A stretch of DNA of 64,000 nucleotides from Snodgrassella sp. CFCC 13594 (GCF_001590725.1 NZ_LQXR01000001.1:291321-355320), one strand, 5' to 3'; shown: positions 20,764 to 31,261, counted from the stretch's first letter. The notes: generated by a model not told the origin, from the letters alone. Numbers and translations: made by a program.

Positions 20764-20791
20764 AGGCTGCCTGAAAGGTTTCAGGCAGCCT
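20764..20791 (-). terminator. Uptake-sequence hairpin after glnD
   Basis: AGGCTGCCTGAAA (20764-20776) pairs with TTTCAGGCAGCCT (20779-20791) with a 2-base loop. Both arms are exact uptake sequences. It lies downstream of the leftward cca-glnD unit. Confidence 0.75.
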
Positions 20792-20879
20792 TAATACTCA
20801 TCTGAGATGGGGCTATTCTGTGGTTACACAAGCAACCGAGACTCATTTTAATGGCTTGCCAGCGCTGCCGACAAGGTGT

Positions 20880-23446
20880 TTATTGGCTGATTTCTTTTAA
20901 TAGAGCGGTCTTCAAGGCCAAACGTTGTTGAGTGTCTTCTAGCTTGGGGGCATAAATCAAAAAGCTGTCTTCGACACGCTCATCCAAGGTGGCAATTTTG
21001 GCATAACGAATGCTGATGCCAAAATCTGACATCACCTCGGCAATATTCGATAATAAATAGCGGCGGTTAAAGGTGATGATTTCCAAAATATACCAGCCCG
21101 CATTGTCTTCTTCATAAATACTCACCCGTGGCGCGATGGGCAGATGGCGGCTCCGCCGCCCCAATGGCTTGGCGGGGGCGTCTATGTGGGGCGTGAGCTC
21201 ACCTTTCACAAACTGATCTAACGAGTGTTCCACTTTATGTTGAATGCGTTGGTAATCCTGAGGCAAGCTGGCATTGGGCATCTGCAGGATGAATGTGTCG
21301 AGAATGTAGTTGTGTTCAGTAACATAAGCCCGTGCTGCTAAAATATTGAGTTCGTGGCGGCTGAAAATATAGCTTAATCCAGCAAATAGCTTGGGCCGGT
21401 TGGGCATATACACCATCACTTGCATGGTGTCGGTATTGGGCAGCAATTGGGTGTGGGCTTGAGCCTCATGTTCGTGGTTAACGAGTTTAGGTAGTTGCCA
21501 CAGGATTTCTTGTATTTCATGGCGAACAAAATAGGCCTCACCCAATAAATGCCATAGTTCGCGTTGCTTGGCTGCACTCACATTCAAACGCGCCAACTCG
21601 TTAATGGCGCGTTGTTGCCGGTTGTTGACCACCACGGCACGATCTCGCTTTTCACCAGAAATCAGTCGCAAGGTTGCCTGAAACAGGCTCTCCAACAAGC
21701 TGGCTTTCCAACTGTTCCATATTTTAGGGTTGGTGCCGCGGATGTCGGCTACCGTGAGGAGGTACAATGCCACCAAGCGTTCATGGGTTTGTACCACCCG
21801 CGCGAATTTAGCCACCACTTCCGGATCTTGAATGTCTTCCTTTTGCGCTGTTATCGACATCAATAAATGCTCTTGCACCAGCCACGCCAACAGCTCGGTT
21901 TCTTCTTCTGATAAGAAATGATCTTCGCCAAATTGGCGCGCATCGGCAACGCCTTTTTCGGCATGGTCGCCACCACGGCCTTTGGCAATATCATGAAATA
22001 AAGCGGCGAGATAGAGAATATGCTTGCGCTCAAAGGAATGCATTAAGCCTGACGCATACGGCAGTTCGTGACTGTGTGCGTCCATAGCCAAGCGGCGCAT
22101 ATTGCGCACCACCATCAGAATATGGTCGTCCACAGGGTAAATATGAAATAAATCATGCTGTAAAAGCCCCACGATTTTGCCCCATGCCGGCAGATAGCGG
22201 CCCAAGATGCCATACAAATTCATAAACCGCAGTAAATGAGTGAGTCCATCACCACGGCGGAAAAAGCCGATGAAACGATCACGGTTCACTGGATTGTCGT
22301 AAAATTCGCTGCCGATTTTTTGACCCACACGCCACCAACTGCGCAATGTTTGCGGGGCCAATCCCACAATGTCATTGTGTTGCTGGGCGATATACATGGC
22401 TTTAAAAAGGTGAGTGGGTTTCTTTTGAAATAGCTTTTTATCCTTTACGGCCAGCAAGTTGCCTACCTGGTAATAATCCTCATCAATGTCTACCACGATG
22501 CGTGGCAGGGCAGAATAGACACGGCCGCGTAACATTGGTAATAAAATCCCACTGAGCTGTTTGATGGTTTTGGTGGCACGGTAAAAAGCCCGCATCAGTT
22601 TTTCACTGGCGCGGTATTTGACATCGTCGGTAAATCCTAAATTCAGTGCAACCTGTGCTTGTAGGTCAAAAATCAGCCGTTCTTCTGGTCGGCCTGCAGC
22701 CAAGTGTAGGTCAATGCGGATTTTGGCCAATTGTTTGTGGCTGTGGGTGAGCAGCCCAGCTTCCGTGCGTGTGACGATGTTTTGCTGCACCAAATTATTC
22801 ACTTGGGCATTTAAGCCTTGCGCTTTTGCCAGCCACACCAGGGTGTGCACGTCACGCAGCCCGCCCGGCGCAGTTTTGACATTGGCTTCCAATAGGCTGC
22901 CTGCACCTTGGGCTTTGGCATAGCGCTGTTGTTGTTCCAGTAGTTTGCCTTCAATAAAGGAGGCCACGTCACGTTGTAAATTGAGTTGATTGACAAATTG
23001 TTGAGCCAATCTGTGGTTGCCGCAGATAAACCGAGCTTCTAAAAATGCAGTATCGCTGGTTAAATCCTCGCGTGCGCTTTCACACAATTGGACTAAGCTG
23101 CCAACTTTGGGCGCCGGCAGCATGTGCATGTCCCACAATACCTGAATAAATTCAGCAATATTTTCTTGCGTGGCTTCATCCGGTGGCGTAGCCGTGACCA
23201 AGGCAATGTCCATGTCTGAAAAGGGATACATTTCGCCACGCCCAAACCCGCCAATGGCCATCAAACACATATTTTGGCCTTGAAAATAGTCTTGCCACAA
23301 TGCACCCAATGCCGATTCTAAAATTGCCACATGGCGGCGAAAAAAAGCAAAGGTTGTCGCCGCGCTAAATATTGTTCGGTTATGGTTTGCTTTTTTTGTT
23401 GCAATTCCTGGGCCACGGCTTGTATCAATGACTGATTATTGTGCAT
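20880..23446 (-). CDS. glnD: Bifunctional uridylyltransferase/uridylyl-removing enzyme GlnD, one-base frameshift near the N-terminus
   Basis: About 855 residues when repaired. It has the nucleotidyltransferase motif GGFGRGEMYPFSDMDIAL, a GlnD helical domain, the HD hydrolase motif LAALFHDIAKGRGGDHAEKG and two C-terminal ACT domains (VMVYMPNRPKLFAG, ILEIITFNRRYLLSNIAEV). It reports glutamine status by uridylylating PII. The ATG at 23446 (MHNNQSLIQAV) reads for about 38 codons, then hits a stop unless the A run 23340-23346 (T7 on the coding strand) gains one base, which gives LLFFRRHVAILESALG. The start lies 2 bases after the cca stop, so the two are cotranscribed. Confidence 0.93.
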
Positions 23447-23448
23447 GG

Positions 23449-24687
23449 TTAATGGGTTTCCGAGTGGTGTTGGCGGTATGCATTTTGTAGTGGTGTAATG
23501 CTGGACAAGCGGGCTTGGTCAATGCTTGTGGCCAATTGTTGGGGATCAGAAATGGTGCTGGCCAGCATGGCAGTGTCTATATTTCGAGCGGCAAGCAGTA
23601 AATTGAGCCAATGGTCTTGTTGCGGATAATCTGTTTTTTCCTTATGTAGTCGGCCACGGGCATCTGCTATACAAACGCGCAAAAGTGAGGCAAAGCGATC
23701 AGGTCTACGCCACGCATCGGTTTTGTGCAAAATAGTCAAAACGGTGGCGGGGCGCAATTGGCTCACAGCATGAATACGAATGTGATAGGCACATACCAAA
23801 AGTGCCAACTGCGCGCAATGCTTGGGCACATGCCAGCGTGTATTCACCGCTTTTACCAATTCAATACCCGCTAAGTCATGGCCGTGATGTCGGGGCAATA
23901 GTGTTGTTGGTGTTTTGGCTTTACCTACATCATGTAATAAAGCCGCATAGCGCTCGGTTAATGTGTATTGATGTTGCGCTGCATAGTTGAGTGTCATCAA
24001 GGTGTGAATCCCAGCATCAATTTCTGGATGGTATTCAGCTCGCTGCGGTACCCCAAATAAAGCATCTACCTCTGGCAGCAGAATAGCTAAGGCTCCGCAA
24101 GCGCGTAAAGTCTCGATCATGCGTGCCGGATGAGCTTCCATTAGGCCGCGCGACAATTCTTGCCAGACTCGCTCAGGTACCAAAGCGTTAACTTCACCGT
24201 TGTCGACCATGGTGCGCATTAACGTCATGGTTTCAGGGGCAATCTGAAAATCAAACCGAGCAGCAAAGCGGGCAGTGCGCAAAATGCGCACTGGGTCCTC
24301 AGTAAAAGCCAAGCTGACATGCCGTAACACGCCTGCTTGCAAGTCGGCATGTCCACCATATGGGTCAATCAAATTGCCTTGTTGGTCTTCGGCCATGGCA
24401 TTAATGGTTAAATCGCGGCGTTGCAAATCTTCTTGAAGCGTGACATTGGCGTGGGCATCAAAGGAAAACCCTGCATAGCCGGCAGCGACTTTGCGTTCAG
24501 TGCGGGCCAATGCATATTCTTCATGGGTTTGCGGGTGCAGAAAAACTGGGAAATCTTTGCCTACTGGTCGATAGCCAGCTTGAATCATGTCTTCGCCGCT
24601 GCTGCCCACTACGACCCAGTCGCGGTCGCTAATGGGTCTGTTTAATAAGCGATCGCGCACGGCACCGCCCACTAAATATACGTTCAT
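23449..24687 (-). CDS. cca: CCA-adding enzyme / multifunctional CCA protein
   Basis: The 412-residue protein begins MNVYLVGGAVRDRLLNRPIS, followed by DRDWVV, ARTERK and RRDLTINAMA, the class II nucleotidyltransferase core. A C-terminal HD phosphohydrolase domain is present (ALLHDVGKAKTP), as in the long proteobacterial form. It adds or repairs the 3' CCA of tRNA. The ATG at 24687 follows CAGGAGC. It is the first gene of a cca-glnD pair. Confidence 0.95.
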   Translation of the reverse strand: MNVYLVGGAVRDRLLNRPISDRDWVVVGSSGEDMIQAGYRPVGKDFPVFLHPQTHEEYALARTERKVAAGYAGFSFDAHANVTLQEDLQRRDLTINAMAEDQQGNLIDPYGGHADLQAGVLRHVSLAFTEDPVRILRTARFAARFDFQIAPETMTLMRTMVDNGEVNALVPERVWQELSRGLMEAHPARMIETLRACGALAILLPEVDALFGVPQRAEYHPEIDAGIHTLMTLNYAAQHQYTLTERYAALLHDVGKAKTPTTLLPRHHGHDLAGIELVKAVNTRWHVPKHCAQLALLVCAYHIRIHAVSQLRPATVLTILHKTDAWRRPDRFASLLRVCIADARGRLHKEKTDYPQQDHWLNLLLAARNIDTAMLASTISDPQQLATSIDQARLSSITPLQNAYRQHHSETH

Positions 24688-25207
24688 ATCAGCTCCTGTT
24701 TGGAGCTATTGTGCCTTAAATATAGTGCAAAGTTAATGGGTGGTGTGGTTGTATTGGGCTTTTTGGCTGAAGTAGCAATGAATCTTAATTTTTCTTCCAT
24801 AATGTAATTTAATTACATTTTATAAATTTAAATGTAAAGATGTAATCTTTTGATAGTGGTTGCCTGAAAGGCATTGTTGTCTATGAACCAGCTTGCTTTG
24901 CGCAATTTTGCATCTTAATGGCTGCTTTGAAAATTCACAGTCAAAATGCGTTATTTTTGCCATTTGAGGATGATATATATTGAAAAATAAATTTATTTAT
25001 CTATAAATATTCAAAAATAAAATAAAATAAGCAAGATTATGATGAATTTAATGGGGGTAATTATTTTGTTTTATGACGTTTGAAATGCATAATCAAACTG
25101 AAATTGACATTTTCTGTTGTATATTAACAATTGCATCTTGTTGTAAAAATTTAAAAGATGTAACAATGAAACAGCCTACATCGTTGCTTGTTGACAAGGA
25201 GTATTGA
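24688..25207. other. AT-rich divergent promoter region of cca and the Anbu operon
   Basis: A 520-base AT-rich stretch between divergent transcripts, with no coding potential seen. It contains a perfect palindrome (24801-24819) and several TGTAA/TTACA half-sites, including CATCTT (25135-25140) and AAGATG (25155-25160) in opposite orientation close to the operon start. Confidence 0.5.
24801..24819. promoter_or_regulatory. Perfect 19-bp palindrome, candidate operator
   Basis: AATGTAATT (24801-24809), one central T, then AATTACATT (24811-24819). Additional AATGTAA-like half-sites follow at 24831-24837. It lies about 115 bases upstream of cca and 390 bases upstream of the Anbu operon. The regulator is unknown. 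Confidence 0.4.
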
Positions 25208-26661
25208 ATGAATACAGCAGTAGCGGCTTTTTACAACGAAATGTATGCCGAAGATGGCAGCGTTCGCCCAGCTTATCGAGAAGTGGCCGCGTGGTTACAG
25301 CGCAATGGCCTGAAAAGCTGGAAACCTTAAATCAACAAGCTTTGGCGATGTTTTACCGCAAAGGCGTAACGTTTACGGTGTACAGCGATGCCAGTAATAC
25401 TGAGCGGGTTATTCCTTTCGATATTATTCCGCGCATCATTACTCAATCAGAGTGGCAAATGCTGGAAAATGGCTGTTCCCAGCGTATTCGTGCCCTCAAT
25501 GCGTTTATCCACGATATTTATCATAGTCGGGACATTGTGCGCGCAGGCATCGTGCCTTTAGAGCAGGTATTGGTGAATGACTGCTATGAACCTTGGATGA
25601 TGGACATTCGTTTGCCACAGCCCATATATGCGCACGTGAGTGGCATAGATTTGATTCGGCATGGCGATGGCGAATATTACGTTTTGGAAGACAATCTGCG
25701 CACCCCTTCTGGGGTGTCGTATATGATAGAAAGTCGTTATGTGAGCGAGCGCTTGCTGGAGGGGGTGCTCGACAGCGAACAGGTGTTGCCCGTTGATGGT
25801 TATCCAAATATGTTGCGTGTCAGTTTGGCCGAATGCTGTGGCAAAGATCAACCGTATATTGTGGTGCTGACGCCTGGGCGTTACAACAGTGCTTATTACG
25901 AACACGCTTTTTTGGCTCGCGAGATGGGCGCCGCTTTGGTGCACGGTTATGATTTGTATGTCGAGAATAATCGGGTCTATGTGCGTACCGTTCAAGGTCG
26001 CCAGAAAGTGGATATTATTTATCGGCGTTTAGATGATGCCTTTCTGGATCCTTTGGCGTTTCGATCGGACTCTATTTTGGGTGTGCCCGGATTGATGGCG
26101 GCTTATCGTTCCGGCAATGTCATGATTGCCAATGCACCGGGTACTGGGGTTGCAGATGATAAATCCATTTATCCGTATGTGGGGGATATGATCCGCTTTT
26201 ATTTGGGTGAGGAGCCAATTTTGCATAATGTGCCGACTTGGATGTGTCGGAAACCCGATGATTTGGCTTATGTATTGGCGCATTTAGATGAATTGGTGGT
26301 GAAAGAAGCACAAGGTTCCGGTGGTTATGGCATGTTGATTGGCCCTAAGTCAACGAAGGAGGAAATTGCCCTTTATCGTAAGCGGATTGAAGCGGCTCCT
26401 GAAGATTTCATTGCCCAACCCACGTTGGCATTATCCACTTGTCCTACTTGTGTTGAAGAAGGTATTGCGCCACGCCACATTGATTTGCGCCCATTCGTGT
26501 TGTCCAGCCCCAATAAAGTGCGGTTGTCGGCGGGTGGGCTGACACGGGTTGCCATGCGCGAAGGTTCCTTGGTGGTGAATTCATCACAAGGCGGTGGTGT
26601 GAAAGACACGTGGATTTTGCGCGGCGACAGCATGAACTCAGAGAAAGGGGGCGCGGTATGA
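25208..26661 (+). CDS. Circularly permuted ATP-grasp protein (Anbu operon gene 1), early frameshift
   Basis: A roughly 480-residue DUF404/DUF407 ATP-grasp protein. It has MNTAVAAFYNEMYAEDGSVR at the N-terminus, then VLEDNLRTPSGVSYMIESR, IYRRLDDAFLDPLAFRSDS, VKEAQGSGGYGM and RHIDLRPFVL. Family members are predicted peptide ligases. The ATG at 25208 follows AAGGAG, but the frame ends after 40 codons; one extra base near 25304-25305 (CGCAATGGCC) rejoins it to LETLNQQALAMFYRKGVTF. The break is probably a homopolymer undercall. The stop overlaps the next ATG as ATGA. Confidence 0.88.
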
Positions 26662-27260
26662 CTTTGCTCTTATCCACTGCCGGTGATCTGTTTTGGTTGG
26701 GCCGGTATATGCAGCGCACAGTGCGGTTGTATCAGCGGTTTTTCAGCCCCGATGGTGTCAACGCTCAAACGTATTTAAATGCCATGGGTTTGGATGTTCA
26801 CAGCAGTGACCAAGGTGATTTGGCTGATCACATGCGCACCCGCGAGTTGCCTGAATACTTTGAGCGCGTGAATGACAATGTGCAAACGGTGCGCGGGGTG
26901 ATTGATCAAGATGCGTATGATTTATTCAATACCGTTAATCGTTTGCGCCAATCTGGCAGCCAGCGTGCCGCTTGCTTTCAATTGCAAGCCTGCCATATGG
27001 CCATGCAGGCTCAAGAACCCATGGTGAGTTTATTTTGGCAATTGGGGGATGCGGTCGAAACTTTGGATGAACACATCCGTTTTGGTGACAATCATCCTGT
27101 TCACTTTCGTCAACTGGCACTGGTGGCTACTGGGTTGCCTGAAAATACTGCTTGGGATGAACTCAAACAGCCAGCTCAGGCCATGGTGTTTAACATGGAT
27201 GTGCGTCAATTTCGCCATTGGTTAGACCGCTTGAATGAATTGTTTGAGGATGGGGTATGA
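26658..27260 (+). CDS. Alpha-E domain (DUF403) protein (Anbu operon gene 2)
   Basis: A 200-residue, all-helical protein beginning MTLLLSTAGDLFWLGRYMQR, the conserved DUF403/alpha-E start (GRY.ER-like). It lies next to permuted ATP-grasp and transglutaminase genes in many bacteria. It is shorter than the roughly 300-residue standalone family members. No enzymatic activity is established. The ATG overlaps the preceding stop, and its own end overlaps the next gene, both as ATGA, so the three are translationally coupled. Confidence 0.82.
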   Translation: MTLLLSTAGDLFWLGRYMQRTVRLYQRFFSPDGVNAQTYLNAMGLDVHSSDQGDLADHMRTRELPEYFERVNDNVQTVRGVIDQDAYDLFNTVNRLRQSGSQRAACFQLQACHMAMQAQEPMVSLFWQLGDAVETLDEHIRFGDNHPVHFRQLALVATGLPENTAWDELKQPAQAMVFNMDVRQFRHWLDRLNELFEDGV

Positions 27261-28045
27261 AAATCAACATTAACCACGAAACGCGCTACAGCTATGACAC
27301 GCCCACCAAACGCAGTATTCAATTGCTGCGGGTGACACCACAAAGCTTTAATGGTCAGCAAATTTTGTCTTGGCGCCTAACACTACCACGCTTGGGCAGT
27401 GAGCTATTTGATGGCTTTGGCAATTTTTGTACCGTCATCAGCTTGCATGAGCCACATGAGCATCTGCTGATACAGGCCAGTGGGGAAGTGGACATTGATG
27501 AAAGTCGTAACTGCGTTGAAGACAAGCGTATCCCCCCGCAATTGTTTCTGCGGGATACCGAATTAACACGCTGTACGGGTCAAATCAGGGCTTTGGCGGA
27601 AATGCATCTTGCCGATGGTGTGAGCCGCGCCGCTTTGGAAAAATACAGCGCCGATATTTTGCTGCGCATGCCGTATACCCAAGGCAGCACTGGAGTAGCG
27701 ACTTCGGCCAGTGATGCTTTTTTATTGGGTAAGGGCGTGTGCCAAGATCATACGCACGTGTTTTTGGCTGGCGTCCGTGCGTTGGGTATTCCCGCACGCT
27801 ACGTTTCTGGTTATTTGTATACGGAATCGGAGCAGCATTTGGCCAGTCATGCCTGGGCAGAGGCCTACTTGGATGGGAATTGGTATGTGTTTGATGTGAG
27901 CAACCAAATTTTTACGCCGTCGCATCATGTGCAAATTGCCATCGGTTTGGATTATAACGATGCCGCACCGGTGCGGGGTATTCGCGTAGGTGGTGGCCCC
28001 GAACGCATGGATTATCATGTGCAAGTATTGTCAGACCAGCAATAA
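27257..28045 (+). CDS. Transglutaminase-like cysteine protease family protein (Anbu operon gene 3)
   Basis: The 262-residue protein starts with the bacterial transglutaminase N-terminal domain (MKININHETRYSYDTP). The papain-like core follows, with catalytic Cys in GKGVCQDHTHVFLAG, His in ASHAWAEAYL and Asp in WYVFDVSNQ. Bacterial members usually act as peptidases or amidases. In this cluster it has been predicted (comparative genomics of ATP-grasp systems) to process a peptide product made by the ATP-grasp partner. Confidence 0.9.
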   Translation: MKININHETRYSYDTPTKRSIQLLRVTPQSFNGQQILSWRLTLPRLGSELFDGFGNFCTVISLHEPHEHLLIQASGEVDIDESRNCVEDKRIPPQLFLRDTELTRCTGQIRALAEMHLADGVSRAALEKYSADILLRMPYTQGSTGVATSASDAFLLGKGVCQDHTHVFLAGVRALGIPARYVSGYLYTESEQHLASHAWAEAYLDGNWYVFDVSNQIFTPSHHVQIAIGLDYNDAAPVRGIRVGGGPERMDYHVQVLSDQQ

Positions 28046-28133
28046 TAAGATTGATGGTGCATGATGCTGCTGTTTTTTTATTGTACTTGCTGCCATATTG
28101 TGACAATGCGATTACAATAGCGCCTCATTGTTG

Positions 28134-28145
28134 AGGCTGCCTGAA
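28134..28145 (+). repeat. DNA uptake sequence upstream of anbu
   Basis: An exact AGGCTGCCTGAA without an inverted partner, placed between the transglutaminase gene and anbu. It is the last copy before a 15-kb stretch that has none. Confidence 0.8.
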
Positions 28146-28175
28146 GCGTGGCCAACCCCATACAAGGACTTGTTC

Positions 28176-28919
28176 ATGACATATTGTGTCGGTATCCGCT
28201 TGAAAGACGGCATGGTTTTGGCCAGCGACACGCGCACCAATGCGGGTGTCGATCATATTTCTATTTTTAAGAAAATGTACACATTTGGCATAGATGGTGA
28301 ACGGGTGCTGATTCTCATGACAGCGGGTAATTTGGCGACTTCTCAAGCAGTGGTCAACCGTTTGCGTCGTGATATTCGTCAGGATGATGGTACTCATCTA
28401 TTGAATATCCCATCATTATCCGAAGCGGCAGACATGATTGGGCGCTATGCAACTGAGGTAGCCTATCAAACCCAGCAAAAAGCCGCTATGGTGCAAGATG
28501 GTGGTGGCTTTGGCAGCACCTTTCTTTTGGCGGGGCAAATCAAAGGCCATGAGCCACGTTTATACATGGTATACAACGAAGGCAACTGTATTTATGCCAC
28601 TCGTGATACCCCGTTTTTCCAAATTGGTGAGAGCAAATATGGCAAACCTATCCTAGATCGTGCCATTCATTTCGATAGCAATTTAGACGATGCGATTCGG
28701 GCTACGTTAGTGTCTTTTGATTCCACTATTCGTTCCAATTTATCGGTTGGTTTTCCGATTGATTTAATGGTTTATCGAACCGATAGTTTGGTCATGCCCA
28801 AGGGCAAACGCATTACTGAAGATGACGCTTATTTTCACACCATCCGCTCGCAATGGTCACAAGGGTTATTGGATATTTTGCGTGGCTTTGATACACCACC
28901 GTTAGAATATTTAGATTAA
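28176..28919 (+). CDS. anbu: Anbu, proteasome-like protease subunit (Anbu operon gene 4)
   Basis: A 247-residue Ntn hydrolase of the ancestral beta-subunit type. It begins MTYCVGIRLKDGMVLASDTR, so the nucleophilic Thr directly follows the initiator Met. TNAGVDHI and LMTAGNLATSQAVVNRL are near-invariant in Anbu. Published structures show Anbu forming open rings or helices. The ATG at 28176 is required to expose the Thr; an in-frame upstream extension is rejected. It is 130 bases after the transglutaminase gene and closes the canonical cluster. Confidence 0.92.
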   Translation: MTYCVGIRLKDGMVLASDTRTNAGVDHISIFKKMYTFGIDGERVLILMTAGNLATSQAVVNRLRRDIRQDDGTHLLNIPSLSEAADMIGRYATEVAYQTQQKAAMVQDGGGFGSTFLLAGQIKGHEPRLYMVYNEGNCIYATRDTPFFQIGESKYGKPILDRAIHFDSNLDDAIRATLVSFDSTIRSNLSVGFPIDLMVYRTDSLVMPKGKRITEDDAYFHTIRSQWSQGLLDILRGFDTPPLEYLD

Positions 28920-29327
28920 TATCCGTTTGTAATCTCTATTTTAGTGTTTGGGCGTCAGCATTCGAACCTAAGGTTCAGTTGTGCGTGTTGCTTGCATCAT
29001 CTAGTTCATTTGCCATAGCTTATTGAGTCGATTCTTCTCTGTATTTTGAGGTTATTCCGCTGCCAGTTGCTGTAAACAGCATTGCTCCATGTAGAGAATG
29101 CACCCTCGAGATTTATATTTACAAGCGGATTTTGTCTTAAGCGATGGAATTGATGAGGGCGATGATTCATTTATCCATTCACGGACATCATTACGTTGAT
29201 GGTATGCAGGCATTGAGTTTAGATGGGCTGCCTTTGCTCAATGCTGCTGTATATTGATTGAACTCTTTGTCATTTGTATCGTCATAATAAAAGCTTACCA
29301 AATAATTCCGCACAAACAGGAGATGAA
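28920..29327. other. Intergenic stretch without recognised features
   Basis: About 400 bases between anbu and the MliC-like gene. No gene, hairpin or repeat was recognised. Because no terminator was found after anbu, readthrough is possible. Confidence 0.35.
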
Positions 29328-29705
29328 ATGGAAAAATTATCATGCTTCACAACATTGGCATTGTTGTTTGGCGTATCTGCTTGTACAACGGGCGACCGTG
29401 ATCATGTTCAAGCAGAGGCACAGCAGGGCGCTGGGATGGTGACCACCCAATACATTTGTGATAATGGAAAAAAGGTTACATTTATCCGTCCTTCCGATAT
29501 TTATCAGCGTACTGATGTTAAAGCGCGCCTGGTATTGGATGGGGTCGATGTCAATATGCATCGGGTGAGATCAGCTTCTGGCGTTATATTGGCATCTGAT
29601 GATCAAGATGATTCAACTCGCTGGTTGTTTAAAGATGACAAGGCAGGGACTTGGACTTATCGGGAAGGCAAAAAAGACATAGTAATTAATTGCGCTGTTC
29701 AGTAA
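29328..29705 (+). CDS. MliC-like lipoprotein (lysozyme-inhibitor fold)
   Basis: A 125-residue protein with a signal peptide and lipobox ending VSAC. The mature part has YICDNGKKVTFIR and a C-terminal VINCAVQ, placing a Cys pair as in the MliC/PliC fold. MliC proteins inhibit c-type lysozyme in the periplasm. The characteristic Ser/Lys loop is not clear here, so inhibitor activity is uncertain. The ATG at 29328 follows CAGGAG. An intrinsic terminator follows. Confidence 0.65.
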   Translation: MEKLSCFTTLALLFGVSACTTGDRDHVQAEAQQGAGMVTTQYICDNGKKVTFIRPSDIYQRTDVKARLVLDGVDVNMHRVRSASGVILASDDQDDSTRWLFKDDKAGTWTYREGKKDIVINCAVQ

Positions 29706-29733
29706 GTTCACCATTGGAATATCAATTCCAACC

Positions 29734-29762
29734 AAATCCCTTGATCATTCAAGGGATTTTTT
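29734..29762 (+). terminator. Intrinsic terminator
   Basis: AAATCCCTTGA (29734-29744) and TCAAGGGATTT (29749-29759) form an 11-bp stem with a TCAT loop and a T tract. Confidence 0.88.
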
Positions 29763-29784
29763 CAGATTTGGATGAAGCCATAGC

Positions 29785-29910
29785 CTAACAATTCATCAAT
29801 AATCGTAATTGGACATGATCGTCGCCATGGTGAGCCAATTTGCGTGGTTTATTCTTGGGCTTCAATGTTTTGAGCCCTTGTCGTTTAGCATTTTGCCGGA
29901 TGTTCGCCAT
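29785..29910 (-). CDS. Small basic ORF, unrecognised
   Basis: A 41-codon frame starts MANIRQNAKRQGLKTLKPKN and is rich in Lys/Arg/His. GTAGGAA lies upstream but at loose spacing (about 12 bases). It sits just outside the proposed left end of the island. No family was recognised; it could be a degenerate fragment of a longer gene. Confidence 0.2.
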   Translation of the reverse strand: MANIRQNAKRQGLKTLKPKNKPRKLAHHGDDHVQLRLLMNC

Positions 29911-30087
29911 CGAAGGGTATTCCTACTTATTTCATGCATGATTTTGGGTATTGTAATTTATATCCTATGAAATACCATTATTTATATGACATTGGTTGAA
30001 ACATCTAGAAACAAGAAAACCATGTATTGAACAGGGTTTACAGGCTGTTTTGAAACGATTAGAAACAGGGGTAAACGATGGATAATT

Positions 30088-30102
30088 TCCCACTCTATGG
30101 TG
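30088..30102. other. Candidate attL
   Basis: TCCCACTCTATGGTG matches TCCCATTCTATGGTG at the guaA 3' end (38895-38909) at 14 of 15 positions. It lies about 90 bases before base composition changes. One mismatch makes this tentative. Confidence 0.4.
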
Positions 30103-30412
30103 AACGACATAAAAATATTGTTTATTTTCAACGAGTTGATATGCGATAACTCATCGTATGCCATGATAAATACCATGTTTTCTTAGTGAGGTAATTCGGC
30201 ATCAACATCTGCACTCAAAAACCCAGCTCAGTGCTTTACATTCGGAAAACCGCCCACTCTTTGCTGTACCGGTAATTGGGCCGCGCCCTGGCATGCAGGC
30301 CGAGTGCTGCTCCTACGGCACGAGATTTCCCCGGTTGATCACTACCAAGCCCAACTCAGTCAGCTGTAGCAAAAAAGCCATTCGTCCTCTGTGTATTAGC
30401 TCCCCCCCTTAA

Positions 30413-31261
30413 GAGTCGCTAACAAAAGCCAGAAAATGCGATGATTCGCGCCATGAAGCGTATGGTCATCAGTGAAAAAATGTGGACCGAGCTTGAGCTG
30501 CTGCTGCCCAAGTCCAAGCCTTCACCGCACGGCGGTCGTCCGAGACTGGACGACCGTGCCGCTTTCAACGGCATCCTCTTCGTTCTGCAGACGGGCATTC
30601 CTTGGGAAGACCTACCCCAGGAACTGGGCTATAGCAGCGGCATGACGTGCTGGCGTCGCTTGCGCAGTTGGCAGCAGGCCGGCGTCTGGGAAAAACTGCA
30701 TCACGCGTTGTTGGTACGACTGCGCCAGTGCGATCAGATCGATTGGCATCGTGTGAGCATCGATGGGGCGAGCGTTGCCAGCCCCCGGGGGGCCAAGCGA
30801 CGGGGCCGAACCCGACTGACCGAGGTAAGTCCGGTAGCAAACGCCATCTGATCGTGGACGGACGAGGTATTCCGCTGACCTTGACCGTCACGGGAGCCAA
30901 TCGGCACGACTCGGTGGTGTTCGAGGCGCTGGTGGATGCTTTGCCCAGCGTGCGTGGCCTGTCAGGGCAGCCACGCCAGCGCCCGGACAAACTGCATGCC
31001 GATAAAGGTTACGACTATCCGCGTTGCCGAGCACATTTGAAGAAGCGCGGCATCGGGGATCGGATTGCTCGGCGAGGGGTTGAGAGCAAGGAGCGGCTGG
31101 GAAAACACAGCTGGGTCGTCGAGCGCACTTACACCTGGCTCGCAGGTTTTGGCAAGTTACGCATCCGATTCGAGCGGCAGCTAGATACACATCTCGCGCT
31201 GTTGCGGCTGGCTTGCGCGGTCATCTGCTTGCGCTTCGCAGAGAAGTTTTGTTAGCCGCTA
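30413..31261 (+). mobile_element. IS5-family (IS427-like group) insertion sequence
   Basis: The ends share GCTAACAAAA as inverted repeats (30418-30427; TTTTGTTAGC at 31247-31256), with imperfect outer bases. A 3-base direct repeat TAA flanks the element (30410-30412 and 31262-31264), fitting the TNA target of this group. Length is 849 bases. The right end lies in the stop codon of the darG-like gene. Confidence 0.75.
30441..31255 (+). CDS. IS5-family transposase OrfAB (needs a -1 frameshift)
   Basis: The first frame encodes [40 protein letters not shown] and the catalytic Asp in RVSIDGASV, stopping at 30851. The second continues in the -1 frame with [33 protein letters not shown] (second catalytic Asp) and [18 protein letters not shown] (catalytic Glu). 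The switch falls in a run of six G at 30787-30792. Programmed -1 slippage is normal for this group, so the transposase may be functional; an undercalled G cannot be excluded. It belongs to the DDE superfamily. Confidence 0.85.

Noticed and set aside
30787..30792. IS5-family transposase break as another sequencing error
   Set aside because: This IS group normally uses -1 slippage at such a site, so it is not counted with the indels, though an error is possible.
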